64,000 bases of DNA from Pelomonas sp. Root1217 (lineage in GTDB: Bacteria; Pseudomonadota; Gammaproteobacteria; Burkholderiales; Burkholderiaceae_C), in assembly GCF_001425705.1 (NCBI RefSeq), contig NZ_LMDC01000028.1:16504-80503 (forward strand), given 5' to 3'. Shown here one piece after another: positions 7,347 through 15,574 of this stretch; the first letter of the stretch is position 1, and every line of letters begins with the position of its first letter. The translations under genes and the position numbers were made by a program. The notes below the pieces were generated by a model, which had not been told where the DNA came from, searched no databases, and saw only the letters and a list, made by a program, of their open reading frames with translations.

Positions 7347-10300
7347 TCAGAACGAGTAGTTGCCGCTGAGGTAGTAGCTGCGGCCCGGAAACCTCCAGCG
7401 CGTGCCCATCTCACCAGAGGCCTGCTGCAGGGTCTCGCGCACCATCACCTTGTTGAGGTTGGAAACACTGAGCCCCATGCCGAACTTGTCGGTGAAGCTG
7501 TAGCTCAGGCCGCCGTCCCACTGTCCGTAGGCTTCCTGCCACTTCGGAATGCCGAACCACGTGTCGGTCTTGCCCACACGCGCCGGGTCGGAACTGCTGC
7601 CGTTGCCGCCGGTGTAGATGCCCAGCATCACGCGACTGTTCCAGTTGTACGCCAGACGCGCCGAGAAACGGCCCCTGTCGTAGCGCAGCGCAAAGTTGGC
7701 GGCGTGCTTAGTCACACCCTCCATCGGCAGCTTGCTGTAGGGCTGGCCATTCGTGTCGCAGCCGTAGGACTTCATTGCCGAGTTGGTGATAGACGACTCG
7801 GCGGGGCAATACGCCAATTGGGCATCACGGTAGAAGTGCTGGGCGCTGTCAACGTAGCTGTAGTTGGCCGACACGCCAAAACCCTTCACCCAATCGGGCA
7901 GCTTGTCCTTCAGGAAATCAAAGTGGTCAAGGTAGCTTGAGGCTGAGATTTCAAAACCGGCAGCCTCGGCCTTGGCCATGTTGGCGGGGCCGCTGATCGT
8001 GAAGATCTGCGGCGTGCCAGCCGCAGTGTTGAACGTGCGCGTGTAAGCAGAGTCATAGACGAGGTCCTTCACCTTCTTGTAGAAGACCCCGCCAGTGAGC
8101 GACTGGCCGTCTTTCGGATACCACTCCAGCGTCACGTCGAAGCTGTCAGCCGTCAGGGGCTTCAGCTTGGCGTTGCCGGAGTTTTTACCCGTGTAGGTGA
8201 CCTGGTGGTTGGTGGTGTCGATCTTTTGTTCAAGGGTGATCGACTCCTGCATCTGCCTGAAGTCTGGCCTGTAGATGCTCCGCGCCATTGCGATGCGCCC
8301 TTGCAGGCGGTCGGTGAAACTGGCCTTCAGGTTGAGGGAAGGAAGCCAGTCGACGTGGCTGGCTGCCACATCCAGCGGCTGGGTGAACTTGTCGAACACC
8401 GGGACATCAGGCGGCGTGGTTGTGCTGTAGGAAGGATCGAAATTGATGTTGCCGTGGGAGACGGCTGAAACATAAGCGGCACGGACACCGATATTGCCTT
8501 CCACCGGAATCTTCCACTCGTCGAAGCCGAAGCGCAGATTGGTATAGATGGCATGCGTCGTCAGATTGGCCTTGCCAATCCGGTTGCCGTTCAGGCTTTG
8601 GCCATAGACCAGCGTGCCGTCGAAGGGCTTGCCGTAATTGGTGTTGCAGTCCTTGGTCGCCTGGACAGGGTCTGAATTTCCAAGCCCGTTCTTCACGCCG
8701 TCCAGACATTGCTGCAGCCGCACGTCTGTCATCAGCTTGTTGTAGGCGTTCGGATAATCCCTCATCAGGTCGTAGGTCGGGAACACCACGCTAGGCAAGT
8801 TGCCAAACTTGCCATTATTGATATTGGCGAAGCTGAACACCTCCGTCGGGTATTGATACTTAGGATCACTCAGATAAGCAAAATTGCCGCCCCGTTGCCA
8901 GGTCGCCTGGTCAGAGGGCTTGGGCACCTGACCAGGCGTGTGCGTTTGCCCGACGTTCCAAGGCTCGGCAATCGACTGCCAGCCGCCGCTGCTGGGATCC
9001 GTCAGGAACGTCGCCTGCTCACGGTACGAATTGCGATAACTGCTGCGCCAGCCCACGCGGACGTCGCGTAGCACCGGGTCATCAAACTTGAACTTCACGT
9101 CCAGCTTCGCGGCATACAGGTTAGAGTCGCCCTTCAGCCGCGTGGGTTGAATCAGGTTCCAGTAGTAATTGGCCGAATTGGCCAGGAAGTCCTGGGTTTT
9201 CTGGTCGTAACTGAATTGCACCGGATCGCCGCCATGGACGGCGATATCCATGCTGGGCATGAAGGTGGCCAACTGCACTTCGTGACCATTGGTCTCGAAC
9301 TTTGAATTCACCCACTGCAGGTCGGTCTGGATACCCAGGCGATCGTTGACGGCCCATTTGAAGTTCCAAGCCAGCTCACCCGTCTGCGAATGGTGCTCGT
9401 TGAACGACCGACTGGTACCCATGGGGATGCCGCCATCGACGAAGTTGTTGGCGCCCTTGCCGGCGAAGTTGTAGTCGACCGAGCCGTCCGGATTGGTTCC
9501 CGTGCGGAATGGATAGCTGTAGTGGCCCGATACCACGGCGCCGTTTTCGTCGACCACCGCGTTGTCCACCTTCACATGGTAGATACTCGTCGCGAGGTTG
9601 CCGTCATAGCCCGTATACATGTTCGAGCCGGTATCCCGGTCCAGGCCCTTGGACAGGAAATAGCTCACGGACGACTGCTTGTCGTTCTTCTTCCACTGCA
9701 GCGCGCCGTAGAAGCCGTTGCGCTTGGAATCGCCCACATTGACCCCCCAGGAGGCGCCTCCGGGAATGTAGACGGTCTTATTCGGAACGATGTCCGTGCG
9801 TGGATAGTAGGGATTGAGACTCAGCGACTCCGACTCGTAGGTTGACTGGTTTCTGGCCAGATCGACAACCACGCCCCAGCGCCCAAAGTCGTTGTCCCAT
9901 GAGGTGGCATACAGCCCCGAAACCTGCGGCGAGAACTTGCCGGTGCTTTCAATATAGCTGCTGCCAAACGAGACGCGGCGCGTGGTGCCGCTGCCGTAAT
10001 CAAAAGGCAGGCCGGTGCGCAGGTTCACAATACCGCTGACTGCGCCTTCAATCTGCTCGGCCGATGGGTTCTTGTAGGTATCCACGCCGACCATCAGCTC
10101 GGGGGTCACCGCCCCCCAGCTCAGATCCTTGCCCGGCCAGCCCGCCGAGAAAATTTCCCGGCCATTAAGGTTGGACAAACCCCAACCCAGGCCGCGAATG
10201 CGAATGCCGGAGCCCTCTTCCGAGAAATGCGACGCATCGTTGTTGATCGTCCGCTGGCGTTGAACCGTCACGCCGACCACGCGCTGCAGCACCTCGGTGA

Positions 10301-10550
10301 TCGACCGGTCTGGCAGTTTGCCAGCTTCATCGGCGACAACGGAATCTACGATTTCGTCTGCGTTGCGCTTGATTTCCTGCGCGGTCTGCAGCGCCCTGCG
10401 CTGGCCGGTGATGACCACGGTGTCGAGCGTTGCGGGCGCGGCGGGCGCAGCAGGTGCAGTCGCCTGCGCAAAAGCGGCCCCACCCGCACCCAGGAGGGCC
10501 AACTGGACCACGCCGCGATAGATTGCGGTGGTTCGGAACTGGTTTTTCAT
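7347..10550 (-). CDS. TonB-dependent outer membrane receptor for oligosaccharides
   Basis: A 1067-residue outer membrane transporter of the large TonB-dependent receptor type that imports oligosaccharides. The start at 10550 is preceded by GGAGA and gives a signal peptide (MKNQFRTTAIYRG, hydrophobic run, AFAQ). The frame is open to 10679 but without a signal-like start. After an Ala/Pro linker comes a TonB-box-like DTVVITGQRR. The plug contains RSITEVLQRVVGVTVQ, IRIRGLGWGLSNLNGREIFS and a GAVSGIVNLRT segment. The C-terminal barrel ends SYYLSGNYSF, with terminal Phe as usual for outer membrane barrels. Its size and its GH51 and lipoprotein neighbours point to arabinose- or xylose-containing glycans. 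It is probably co-regulated with the lipoprotein gene 213 bases upstream. Confidence 0.92.
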   Translation of the reverse strand: MKNQFRTTAIYRGVVQLALLGAGGAAFAQATAPAAPAAPATLDTVVITGQRRALQTAQEIKRNADEIVDSVVADEAGKLPDRSITEVLQRVVGVTVQRQRTINNDASHFSEEGSGIRIRGLGWGLSNLNGREIFSAGWPGKDLSWGAVTPELMVGVDTYKNPSAEQIEGAVSGIVNLRTGLPFDYGSGTTRRVSFGSSYIESTGKFSPQVSGLYATSWDNDFGRWGVVVDLARNQSTYESESLSLNPYYPRTDIVPNKTVYIPGGASWGVNVGDSKRNGFYGALQWKKNDKQSSVSYFLSKGLDRDTGSNMYTGYDGNLATSIYHVKVDNAVVDENGAVVSGHYSYPFRTGTNPDGSVDYNFAGKGANNFVDGGIPMGTSRSFNEHHSQTGELAWNFKWAVNDRLGIQTDLQWVNSKFETNGHEVQLATFMPSMDIAVHGGDPVQFSYDQKTQDFLANSANYYWNLIQPTRLKGDSNLYAAKLDVKFKFDDPVLRDVRVGWRSSYRNSYREQATFLTDPSSGGWQSIAEPWNVGQTHTPGQVPKPSDQATWQRGGNFAYLSDPKYQYPTEVFSFANINNGKFGNLPSVVFPTYDLMRDYPNAYNKLMTDVRLQQCLDGVKNGLGNSDPVQATKDCNTNYGKPFDGTLVYGQSLNGNRIGKANLTTHAIYTNLRFGFDEWKIPVEGNIGVRAAYVSAVSHGNINFDPSYSTTTPPDVPVFDKFTQPLDVAASHVDWLPSLNLKASFTDRLQGRIAMARSIYRPDFRQMQESITLEQKIDTTNHQVTYTGKNSGNAKLKPLTADSFDVTLEWYPKDGQSLTGGVFYKKVKDLVYDSAYTRTFNTAAGTPQIFTISGPANMAKAEAAGFEISASSYLDHFDFLKDKLPDWVKGFGVSANYSYVDSAQHFYRDAQLAYCPAESSITNSAMKSYGCDTNGQPYSKLPMEGVTKHAANFALRYDRGRFSARLAYNWNSRVMLGIYTGGNGSSSDPARVGKTDTWFGIPKWQEAYGQWDGGLSYSFTDKFGMGLSVSNLNKVMVRETLQQASGEMGTRWRFPGRSYYLSGNYSF

Positions 10551-10763
10551 GGAAGTCTCCGTTTTCCTTAGATATCTCTGGCGGAGCAGCCTGATGTCGG
10601 CGCTACCGCTGGTTTTGGCAACACATGCCTTGGCGTCAAAAGTCGTGTGAGCGTCTGCTGGAGGCGAGTTGCCGCACATGCTTCAAGCCGGCAACCGCCA
10701 TCGCGACCGAAGTGAGTCGCCTTGTTAAGCAGAACAATCACGCCTCGCAGGACGCTGGCAGGG

Positions 10764-12146
10764 TTACTGGATCAATATGGGCCCCTTGATCGTCACGTCG
10801 GTGACCGCAAAACCGTTTGCCCTCTTGTCCCAATTGGGATCCAGCACCCAGAAATGCGTTCGGACAATGCCGGACGATTTGAGAAGGGTGGTCGCCGATG
10901 CCCGCGCGGCGGCGTAGGCAGGTTTGTCCAATGCCGCTCGATACGCTGCCAACTTGTCATCGCCACCCCATGGCGTCGGTACGTTGCGGACATCGCCTTC
11001 GGATATCTTCGCAACGCCAAGCCCGCAGTCATCAGTAACCGCAAAATCACTGAGGCCGATGAAATAACTTTGCAATCCAGCCGCCATGGGCCAGAGCTGA
11101 GCACGGAGCTGGACATTGCAGCCGCCGCCGTTGCTCTTGCCCAGATCAATACCCACGAGCACGGGTTTTCCGGCCAGGTACAGCTCAAGATTCACGCCCA
11201 GCGTGAATCCCAACACCGTTTCGGTAGTTACCTGAAGCCCGCCCGTGGTGTCGCCACCCCAATTCAAGCCCGTGATCCCGGGCGTGAAAATGTCGATCTT
11301 GTTTTCGCCGGTCCACCACCCCGACAACTTCGATTCGGGAACGTGGAGCGCAGACGTCATGCCCGAGCCATCGGCGGAGACCGTCCGATAGCACCAGTCG
11401 CCGTTGCTCGAATCGCACGATTGCCAGCCCATGGTGTTTTGCCAGGGAATGGCCGCGACAGCGCCACCTTGCTTGGTGCGCATGGACGTCGACGAGCCCT
11501 TGCCCGCAGATTCCGGCGTAAAGCCATCCGCCACGATCAGCGGATCCACGGCAACGTAGCTCTGCGTCTTCAGCGCTGAATAGTCCGCGTCTCCCGGCTG
11601 GGTGGCCTCTACGAGGCACGCTCCCTTTTGCTTCAGTTGCAGGGTGGTGCCAGTGATGGCGCAGGTCTGCGGCGTACTGGTTGTGTACGTCATGGGCAGA
11701 CCGGAGTCAGCAGTCGCAGGGAGTTGAGCGGATGTCGTCTGCGCACTGACCACATAGGCCGGCAAAGTCACAGCCTGGGGATGCTTCAGCACATTGAACA
11801 CCTGAGCGGTCTCGTCGGCAGCCGCCCACTGCCTGCCATCTGCTGATTTACCCCCCGGCTGATTCGCGTAGACAAGGCACTCGCCCACTTTCACGAGGGT
11901 GACTTCGTCGCCAGAGACGGTGCAGACCTCCGGAGTCCCCGCCTTGAAGGCCACGGGCAGGCCCGAAGATGCCGTCGCCTTGAGCTTTACGGGGCCCGCT
12001 TTCAAGGTGCCGCCGCCTGGATAGTCAAAGCTGATGCTCTGAATGAGCCCGCCGGTGCCCCCGCCGCCTCCGCCGCATGCCGCAAGCGACATGCATGTCG
12101 CCAACAACGTCAATTTGAACCCGTGCCCACCGCGATCCTGTTTCAC
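10764..12146 (-). CDS. Surface-type lipoprotein with Ig-like repeats, unknown glycan role
   Basis: I do not recognise a named family. The N-terminus has a lipoprotein signal: LAAC with Cys24, then a poly-Gly linker (an earlier LATC at Cys18 is a weaker option). Two homologous repeats of about 80-90 residues follow (roughly 35-205). Each contains GLP-aromatic, a TC.V/TC.I segment, a GxCLV.A.QPG turn and paired cysteines, resembling bacterial Ig/MBG-type modules. Residues 205-460 form a different Trp- and Cys-containing domain with a GWQSCDSS..DWCYR segment and a long beta-rich stretch. The position next to the TonB-dependent receptor suggests a cell-surface glycan-binding partner with a SusD-like role, though it is not SusD-like in sequence. 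Its own promoter would lie in the divergent region upstream. Confidence 0.7.
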   Translation of the reverse strand: MKQDRGGHGFKLTLLATCMSLAACGGGGGGTGGLIQSISFDYPGGGTLKAGPVKLKATASSGLPVAFKAGTPEVCTVSGDEVTLVKVGECLVYANQPGGKSADGRQWAAADETAQVFNVLKHPQAVTLPAYVVSAQTTSAQLPATADSGLPMTYTTSTPQTCAITGTTLQLKQKGACLVEATQPGDADYSALKTQSYVAVDPLIVADGFTPESAGKGSSTSMRTKQGGAVAAIPWQNTMGWQSCDSSNGDWCYRTVSADGSGMTSALHVPESKLSGWWTGENKIDIFTPGITGLNWGGDTTGGLQVTTETVLGFTLGVNLELYLAGKPVLVGIDLGKSNGGGCNVQLRAQLWPMAAGLQSYFIGLSDFAVTDDCGLGVAKISEGDVRNVPTPWGGDDKLAAYRAALDKPAYAAARASATTLLKSSGIVRTHFWVLDPNWDKRANGFAVTDVTIKGPILIQ

Positions 12147-12168
12147 ATTGGTCTCCTAGCTTTTGCGT

Positions 12169-12182
12169 ATTTATCGATAAAT
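12169..12182. promoter_or_regulatory. Palindrome, candidate LacI-type operator
   Basis: ATTTATCGATAAAT is a perfect 14-base palindrome with a central CG, as in LacI-family operators. It lies just upstream of the lipoprotein gene start. The LacI-family gene at 13968-15056 is the obvious candidate binder; this is inference. Confidence 0.4.
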
Positions 12183-12196
12183 TCATTAATCGCCTG

Positions 12197-12211
12197 ACCG
12201 ATTGAATCGGT
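12197..12211. promoter_or_regulatory. Perfect odd-centre dyad in the divergent promoter region
   Basis: ACCGATT-G-AATCGGT is a perfect inverted repeat. A second dyad, CGGTGC-A-GCACCG, sits at 12263-12275. Both lie between the divergently transcribed lipoprotein and third halogenase genes and could be operators. Confidence 0.35.
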
Positions 12212-12383
12212 AAGACCGGCGACCCTCGTCAGCGCCACGGTGGCGCCCCGCGCAGCAGCTATCGGTGCAGCACCGCCGATTGCAGGAAGTGCATGTGACA
12301 GAGGGTACGTGCTCTAATGTAATTTAACCCTCAATCACGCTCCACCTAGGGCAAACGAGGTGGTCTGACCAAATCAACACAAA

Positions 12384-12387
12384 TGGA
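12384..12387 (+). promoter_or_regulatory. Ribosome binding site deciding a TTG start
   Basis: GGAG lies nine bases before the TTG at 12397. The nearest ATG (12383) is out of frame and hits a stop soon after, so TTG is the best start for the third halogenase gene. Confidence 0.55.
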
Positions 12388-12396
12388 GTCTCTTTT

Positions 12397-13917
12397 TTGC
12401 GAAACGGCAACCTGCGCAAGATCGTGATCGTTGGAGGCGGTACCGCCGGCTGGATCACGGCCGCGCCCCTCGCACGCATGCTGTGTGGACAGGCAGAGGC
12501 CGGCCAGCACTGCCAAGTCACCCTGATCGAATCGTCCGAGATCGGCACAGTCGGTGTCGGCGAGGCCACGTTGCCTACCATCAGGTTCTACAACCAGATG
12601 TTGGGCATTGGCGAAGACGATTTCGTCCGCAAGACGCAGGCAAGCTTCAAGCTCGGTATCGAATTCCGCCACTGGGGCCGCCTCGGCAACCGCTTCTTCC
12701 ATGGCTTTGGTGACTTCGGTCCGGCCATCCACAACCGACCGCTGTGGGCCTACTGGCTGCGCATGCGCGCTCAAGAGCCCACCCTGCCCTCCTACGAGGA
12801 GTGGTCGACCGCCACGATGATGGCTGCAGGCATGCGATTCACGACACCGCAGCCGGGTGAGCAGTCGCCCGCCAACGCCTTCAACTACGCCTACCACTTC
12901 GATGCCTCGTTGTATGGCGCCTATCTGCGCGAATACGCGCTGGGCCATGGCGCGCAGCGCATTGAGGGCACCATCGTGCGGGTGGAGACCTCGCCTGAAA
13001 ACGGCTTCGTCGACGCTTTGCATCTGAGCGACGGCCGCCGCATCGAAGGTGATCTCTTCATCGACTGCTCCGGCTTTCGCGCGCTTCTGATCGACGGTGC
13101 CATGAACTCGCCCTACGAGGACTGGAGCCACTGGCTGCCCTGCGACCGGGCGCTGGCCGTTCCCTGCAAGCGCATGGATCCGATGACGCCCTACACCACG
13201 TCGACGGCACAGTCCGCCGGCTGGCAATGGCGAATTCCCCTGCAGCACCGCACTGGCAACGGTCTTGTGTATTGCAGCAGCTACCTTGATGACGACGCGG
13301 CGGCCAACGTGCTTCTCGGCAGCCTGGACGGCGAGCCGCTCGACCAACCGCGTCAGCAGCGTTTCACGACGGGTCGCCGCAAACAGGCTTGGGTGAAGAA
13401 CGTCGTGGCCATCGGCCTGTCCTCCGGCTTCCTGGAGCCGCTGGAGTCCACCAGCATCCAGTTGATCATGGACGGCGTCAGCCGGCTAACCGCCCTGCTG
13501 CCGGATCGAAGCTTTCAGCCTGCTCTGGCTGCCGAATTCAACCGCCAGATGGCCTACCGCTACGAATCGGTCCGCGACTTCATCATCCTGCACTACAAGC
13601 TCGGTGAACGCGACGACAGCGAGTTCTGGCGCTACTGCTCAAACATGAGCATCCCGGATGATCTGGCGCATCAGATCACGCTGTTCCGGCAGACGGGCCG
13701 CGTGGCCATCCTGGAGCCCGAAGGTTTCGAGGAGCCATCCTGGGCCTCGATCCTGCTCGGGCTCAGCGTGGTGCCTCAGCGTCTCGACCCTTATCTCGAC
13801 CTGGTGGACCCCAACCTCGTGCGGCGGCATTTGATGGGTGTGCATGATTCGATCAGCCGAACGGTGCGGTCCATGCCAACCCATGCCTCGTTTCTCGCGG
13901 AGATGGGCAGGCGCTGA
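12397..13917 (+). CDS. Flavin-dependent tryptophan halogenase family protein (third, divergent)
   Basis: A third member, clearly diverged from the tandem pair. Starting at TTG 12397 the protein begins MRNGNLRKIVIVGGG and is 506 residues long. It has the FAD-binding GGGTAGW (13-19), candidate catalytic Lys85 in SFKLG, GWQWRIPL matching WxWxIP, and GFLEPLESTS. It is divergent from the lipoprotein gene and shares a 250-base regulatory region with it. Convergent with it is the LacI-family regulator gene. The complete motif set argues against a decayed copy. As with the tandem pair, substrate and halide use cannot be read from sequence; a role in modifying an aromatic or phenolic substituent of plant cell-wall material is one possibility. 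Confidence 0.86.
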   Translation: MRNGNLRKIVIVGGGTAGWITAAPLARMLCGQAEAGQHCQVTLIESSEIGTVGVGEATLPTIRFYNQMLGIGEDDFVRKTQASFKLGIEFRHWGRLGNRFFHGFGDFGPAIHNRPLWAYWLRMRAQEPTLPSYEEWSTATMMAAGMRFTTPQPGEQSPANAFNYAYHFDASLYGAYLREYALGHGAQRIEGTIVRVETSPENGFVDALHLSDGRRIEGDLFIDCSGFRALLIDGAMNSPYEDWSHWLPCDRALAVPCKRMDPMTPYTTSTAQSAGWQWRIPLQHRTGNGLVYCSSYLDDDAAANVLLGSLDGEPLDQPRQQRFTTGRRKQAWVKNVVAIGLSSGFLEPLESTSIQLIMDGVSRLTALLPDRSFQPALAAEFNRQMAYRYESVRDFIILHYKLGERDDSEFWRYCSNMSIPDDLAHQITLFRQTGRVAILEPEGFEEPSWASILLGLSVVPQRLDPYLDLVDPNLVRRHLMGVHDSISRTVRSMPTHASFLAEMGRR

Positions 13918-13928
13918 AGACGCAATCG

Positions 13929-13945
13929 GGCATGCCGTGCATGCC
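13929..13945. terminator. Hairpin between convergent genes
   Basis: GGCATGC-CGT-GCATGCC is a perfect seven-pair hairpin in the 50-base gap between the third halogenase gene and the LacI-family gene. There is no T-run. Confidence 0.35.
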
Positions 13946-13967
13946 AAGGTTCTCGGTCTGTCCCGCC

Positions 13968-15056
13968 TCAGGCGATCAACAGGTCACTTCGGCGCGGTCC
14001 CGCCAGCGTGGACCGATCGATGAGTTCCGTGGGCAACACTTCTTCTTCCACGCCTGTGTATGAGCCGCCGATGCGGCGCGCATCAATGAGCTTGAGCAGG
14101 GCCTGTACTGCGAGCCGACCCAGCTTGCCCAGTGGCTGCGCCATTGTGGAGAGCCGCGCGGCCCGCGCATAAAGCGTGTTGTCAAAGCCGACGATGGAGA
14201 CATCCTCAGGAACGCGCAGTCCGCGCGCCTGCAATCTCTCGATGCAGCCCAGCGCGATCGCGTCGCTGGCCGCAAAGATGGCTTCGGGCAGGCGCTTGCC
14301 TCGGTGCAACTGCAGCCAGTCCTCGAGAGCACCGCTGCCGCCCGCCGCTGTGTAGGCGCCGCGAACGGCATGGTCAGGCGGCAACTCAATCCCGGCCTCC
14401 CGAAAGGCACGCTCATAGCCTTGCAGCCGCAGGTCGGCGCCCACGGAGCCCTCGGGCCCACCCACGTGCAAGATGCGACGGTGGCCCAACTGCAGCAAAT
14501 GGCTCACGGCCAGAAACGCGCCCCCCTCGTCATCGGATCGAAAGTTCGGCACCCCAGGTACTTGGTAGTTGGGATGCACCGCCACAACGGGGGCGTGCTC
14601 TGGCAGCCACTCGCTGGCAGGCGCGTCGATGATGGGTGCAAGCAATATCAGACCGTCGACGCGGCCGTCGCAATACATCCGTACCTGGTGGTACGCGTCT
14701 TGCCAGCTTCCGACGTTGAACACGGTCACGTTCTGACCCCGTGACGCCGCTTCCTGAGAAATGCCGTTGAAGACTTCCAGGAAGTACAGGTTGGGCTCGT
14801 CGCCAGCCAGGATACCGACCAGACCTAACGTGTTCATCCGCCGGTCTGCAAGGCCGCGGGCCGTCTGATTGGGCCGATAGTTCAACTTCTGCGCCGCAGC
14901 GAGGACCCGCTCCCGGGTCTCGCCAGAGATGCGCGTTGAGGTTGTCGGAGCATTGAGTACAGCCGAGGCGGCCATCGCCGACACGCCGGCCTCTCGTCCA
15001 ACATCCGCCAGCGTCGCCGCACGTCGTACGCGGCCCGAAGTTGGTGTGTCAGACAT
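13968..15056 (-). CDS. LacI-family transcriptional regulator
   Basis: A 362-residue sugar-responsive repressor. The N-terminal helix-turn-helix reads TLADVGREAGVSAMAASAVLNAP, followed by the hinge helix segment RVLAAAQKLNYRPNQTARGLA, both typical of LacI/GalR. The rest is a periplasmic-binding-protein-like sensor domain with landmarks such as DGLILLAP, ASDAIALGCIERL and VSIVGFDNT. It is the only regulator in the locus, so it probably controls the receptor, glycosidase and halogenase genes in response to a pentose or oligosaccharide. The central CG palindrome at 12169-12182 is a possible target. The effector sugar cannot be deduced. Confidence 0.93.
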   Translation of the reverse strand: MSDTPTSGRVRRAATLADVGREAGVSAMAASAVLNAPTTSTRISGETRERVLAAAQKLNYRPNQTARGLADRRMNTLGLVGILAGDEPNLYFLEVFNGISQEAASRGQNVTVFNVGSWQDAYHQVRMYCDGRVDGLILLAPIIDAPASEWLPEHAPVVAVHPNYQVPGVPNFRSDDEGGAFLAVSHLLQLGHRRILHVGGPEGSVGADLRLQGYERAFREAGIELPPDHAVRGAYTAAGGSGALEDWLQLHRGKRLPEAIFAASDAIALGCIERLQARGLRVPEDVSIVGFDNTLYARAARLSTMAQPLGKLGRLAVQALLKLIDARRIGGSYTGVEEEVLPTELIDRSTLAGPRRSDLLIA

Positions 15057-15574
15057 AAATCAAAGTAAAAGTGGATCGTCGTTGCTCCGGTATGCAGGGT
15101 TCCGCCCAATGGCAATTCAGACTTGGCGGTTGGCAACGGTTCATTTCGACGAGCGCCAAACAGGCCATGGAAGATTGCTATGCATAAGTTCGCACATTTA
15201 ACGGGCAATCATATCAAAGGGCTACTAGGCAAAAAGTGGCTTCGCAATGTACGGCGGCCGCGCTTTGCGATGCCGTAGGTTGCAGGCGCGATCTCGGCTG
15301 GCCTATCCCTCTGGATGACAAAAGGTTCTGTGCAAACCCGCGGGACGACAAAAGAATCAACGTCACCTGGGACGGAAACCGTTTGTCATCCCTAGTTTTA
15401 TTTTCAAATAAAAACATAGACTTAGCGTGTCATGCATGGAAAAGGAATGTCCATCCCACTCGGTTAAGGATGACCTTGCTGGGTTGAAGCCGTACAAACT
15501 GCTCCGCTGCACAAGCCCGGATCCGCAAGCCACTGCAGCATCGCCAGGCGGCTGCAGCTTAGGAAGGCCCAACC
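15057..15574. other. Intergenic region with AT-rich dyads, promoters for flanking regulators
   Basis: This is the only gap over 300 bases without a gene. No frame in it looks coding. It holds the inverted repeat at 15313-15391, an AT-rich dyad TTTTATTT-TC-AAATAAAA (15396-15413), and a composition drop compared with the surroundings. Presumably the promoters for the divergent LacI-family gene and the sigma-54 activator gene lie here, but I cannot assign -35/-10 boxes with confidence. Confidence 0.5.
15313..15391. repeat. Inverted repeat element, possible small intergenic repeat
   Basis: GGATGACAAAAGGT (15313-15326) and ACCGTTTGTCATCC (15378-15391) are inverted copies with one mismatch in 14. 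A related GACGACAAAAGAATC lies between them. This looks like a short mobile or palindromic intergenic element. Confidence 0.45.

Noticed and set aside
15236-15487. An 83-codon frame in the intergenic region before the sigma-54 activator.
   Set aside because: It spans the inverted repeat and AT-rich dyad and has no coding character.
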